Assembly (NCBI RefSeq): GCF_000003605.2
Contig: NW_003134354.1
Coordinates: 18,995 to 39,826, forward strand
Reading direction: 5' to 3'
DNA: 20,832 nt
Origin: Saccoglossus kowalevskii
Lineage: Eukaryota; Hemichordata; Enteropneusta; Harrimaniidae
Under the pieces are notes generated by a model. The model saw nothing but the letters and a program-made list of their open reading frames with translations. It had not been told where the DNA came from and did not search any database. The position numbers were made by a program, and so were the translations under genes. Shown in pieces: positions 19,904-20,832 of this stretch (positions are counted from its first letter, which is position 1; the number at the start of each line of letters is the position of its first letter).

Positions 19904-20003
19904 GTCACCAGCCTACAATTTGAGATATGGCGACATATCTCTGCCATAGGAACCTATGGTAAAAGCACTTTTATAATAATACTGCCAAAATTAAGCTGGT
20001 GAC
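19904..20003. repeat. Cloverleaf-like inverted-repeat cluster
   Basis: GTCACCAGC (19904-19912) pairs with GCTGGTGAC (19995-20003). Inside are three successive perfect hairpins: GAGATAT/ATATCTC (19922-19928, 19935-19941), CCATAGG-AA-CCTATGG (19944-19959) and TAAAAG-CA-CTTTTA (19960-19973). It has no tRNA motifs and the arms do not match tRNA dimensions. It could be a small mobile element, a DNA cruciform, or a structured RNA. Confidence 0.7.
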
Positions 20004-20154
20004 CCAATAAGTAAATATAGAAGTAAATATCCTTGTATTGCCCGAAAGTACAATTTATTGGAAAATGAATAAATTCTGGGTATTTGAATTTATTAGTAGG
20101 CTTCTACCTTAATAGTTCAATATTGAAATCCTGACTATCATCAAATGTATATAG

Positions 20155-20542
20155 CCAAAGGTACATTACTTGGGGTTAGCAAATAGCGTGACATGATACC
20201 AAAATCCTGTTTCAATCTTGCTCTCGCATAAGCGTTCCCAACTCGGAACAATGCAAATGTGCATGCCCAAGGTAACTAGGATACTGGGATGTTCAGGCAG
20301 ATCAAAATAGCTGCTCACGATATGACGGATTATGGTAACTATTTTCTGTACATTTTCAATGTATTACATTTTTTCACTAAGAGGTAAGAGGTGTTTTATT
20401 ACAAACCTTAACATTGATATATGTACATATTGATATATGTAGCATCAGTCTTGCTATCTACGAGATGAGACTTGAATGGGATGTTACATGATGTCGCCAT
20501 ACAGTACTATGCGCGTTGCAAACCCCAAGTAATGTACCTCTG
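20155..20542. mobile_element. 388-bp MITE-like element with TIRs and ATATAG target duplication
   Basis: AGGTACATTACTTGGGGTT (from 20159) recurs inverted at the right side, giving 23 of 24 matched positions between 20159-20182 and 20516-20539. Three looser terminal bases lie outside. ATATAG flanks both ends (20149-20154, 20543-20548). Weaker inverted similarity continues inward for several tens of bases. No open frame, so non-autonomous; superfamily not identified. Confidence 0.8.
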
Positions 20543-20832
20543 ATATAGCGCAGTATTGAGCATGTGAATACCAAAAAAAAAAAATACTTTAGCACTTGTT
20601 GAATCCCTTGCAACGTTTTGATGGTACTATGATCTTTTGGCCTTTTTTTTTAATCTATTGACCAGAAAATGGTCTATTGCTTATGATCTAAAAATACATA
20701 TCAGTGAAACGGACAAGATACGATTTGTAATAAATGAACCACATTGAAAAAAGATGTATACAAACTACTGTAATATCTATTTATTTGCATAAAACTCATT
20801 AAATTTATACATGATTGTATTGCAGTACAAAA

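Larger units (their letters stand above)
19590..20832. other. 3' flanking DNA
   Basis: No gene was found. It contains a 100-nt multi-hairpin structure (19904-20003) and a 388-bp TIR element (20155-20542). The remainder is AT-rich with A and T runs and nothing recognised. Confidence 0.7.

Noticed and set aside
19904-20003. tRNA or tRNA-derived SINE as explanation for the cloverleaf
   Set aside because: No A-box or B-box promoter, no 7-bp acceptor with CCA context, and arm lengths and spacing do not fit a tRNA.

Overview
The window is eukaryotic. It is AT-rich non-coding DNA interrupted by 13 short, well-bounded exons with GT-AG introns, simple repeats and miniature inverted-repeat elements. 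All 13 exons are on the + strand and join in one reading frame into the C-terminal ~95% of a single gene, a FERM-domain protein tyrosine phosphatase of the Pez/PTPN14/PTPN21 family. No second protein-coding gene was found on either strand. Mobile-element debris, the spread-out small exons and acatgta-type simple repeats suggest an aquatic invertebrate (mollusc-, annelid- or non-vertebrate-deuterostome-like). The sequence alone does not let me name the clade.

Layout: 1-704 is the end of an upstream intron; the start codon and the first ~60 FERM residues lie outside the window. Exons at 705-874, 6359-6456, 7563-7633, 8106-8264, 9496-9584 and 10789-10959 encode the rest of the FERM domain. Exon 11317-11474 and one very large exon (11823-13555) encode a long Ser/Thr/Pro-rich linker with a PPPPY WW-binding motif and the conserved pre-catalytic [15 protein letters not shown] block. 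Exons at 14759-14908, 16003-16275, 16486-16645, 16804-16961 and 17218-17346 encode the tyrosine phosphatase domain, which carries the [10 protein letters not shown] signature and ends in SRLI and a TGA. The in-window coding sequence is 3519 nt (1172 residues plus stop). A long 3' UTR follows, probably to about 19580, with a good AATAAA at 19558.

The introns carry most of the oddities. Intron 1 (5.5 kb) has a degenerate ~150-bp repeat array, and a 180-bp TIR element with TA target duplication has inserted into one unit. A relative of that element sits in the intron before exon 6. Intron 9 holds a 941-bp element made largely of 157-bp tandem units between AGCTCCGCTGT inverted termini. Downstream of the gene are a 100-nt stretch able to fold as a three-armed cloverleaf and a 388-bp MITE-like element with ATATAG flanks.

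The main protein-level observation is in the phosphatase WPD loop. It reads WPN, so the catalytic general-acid position is Asn, although the Cys/Arg P-loop is intact.
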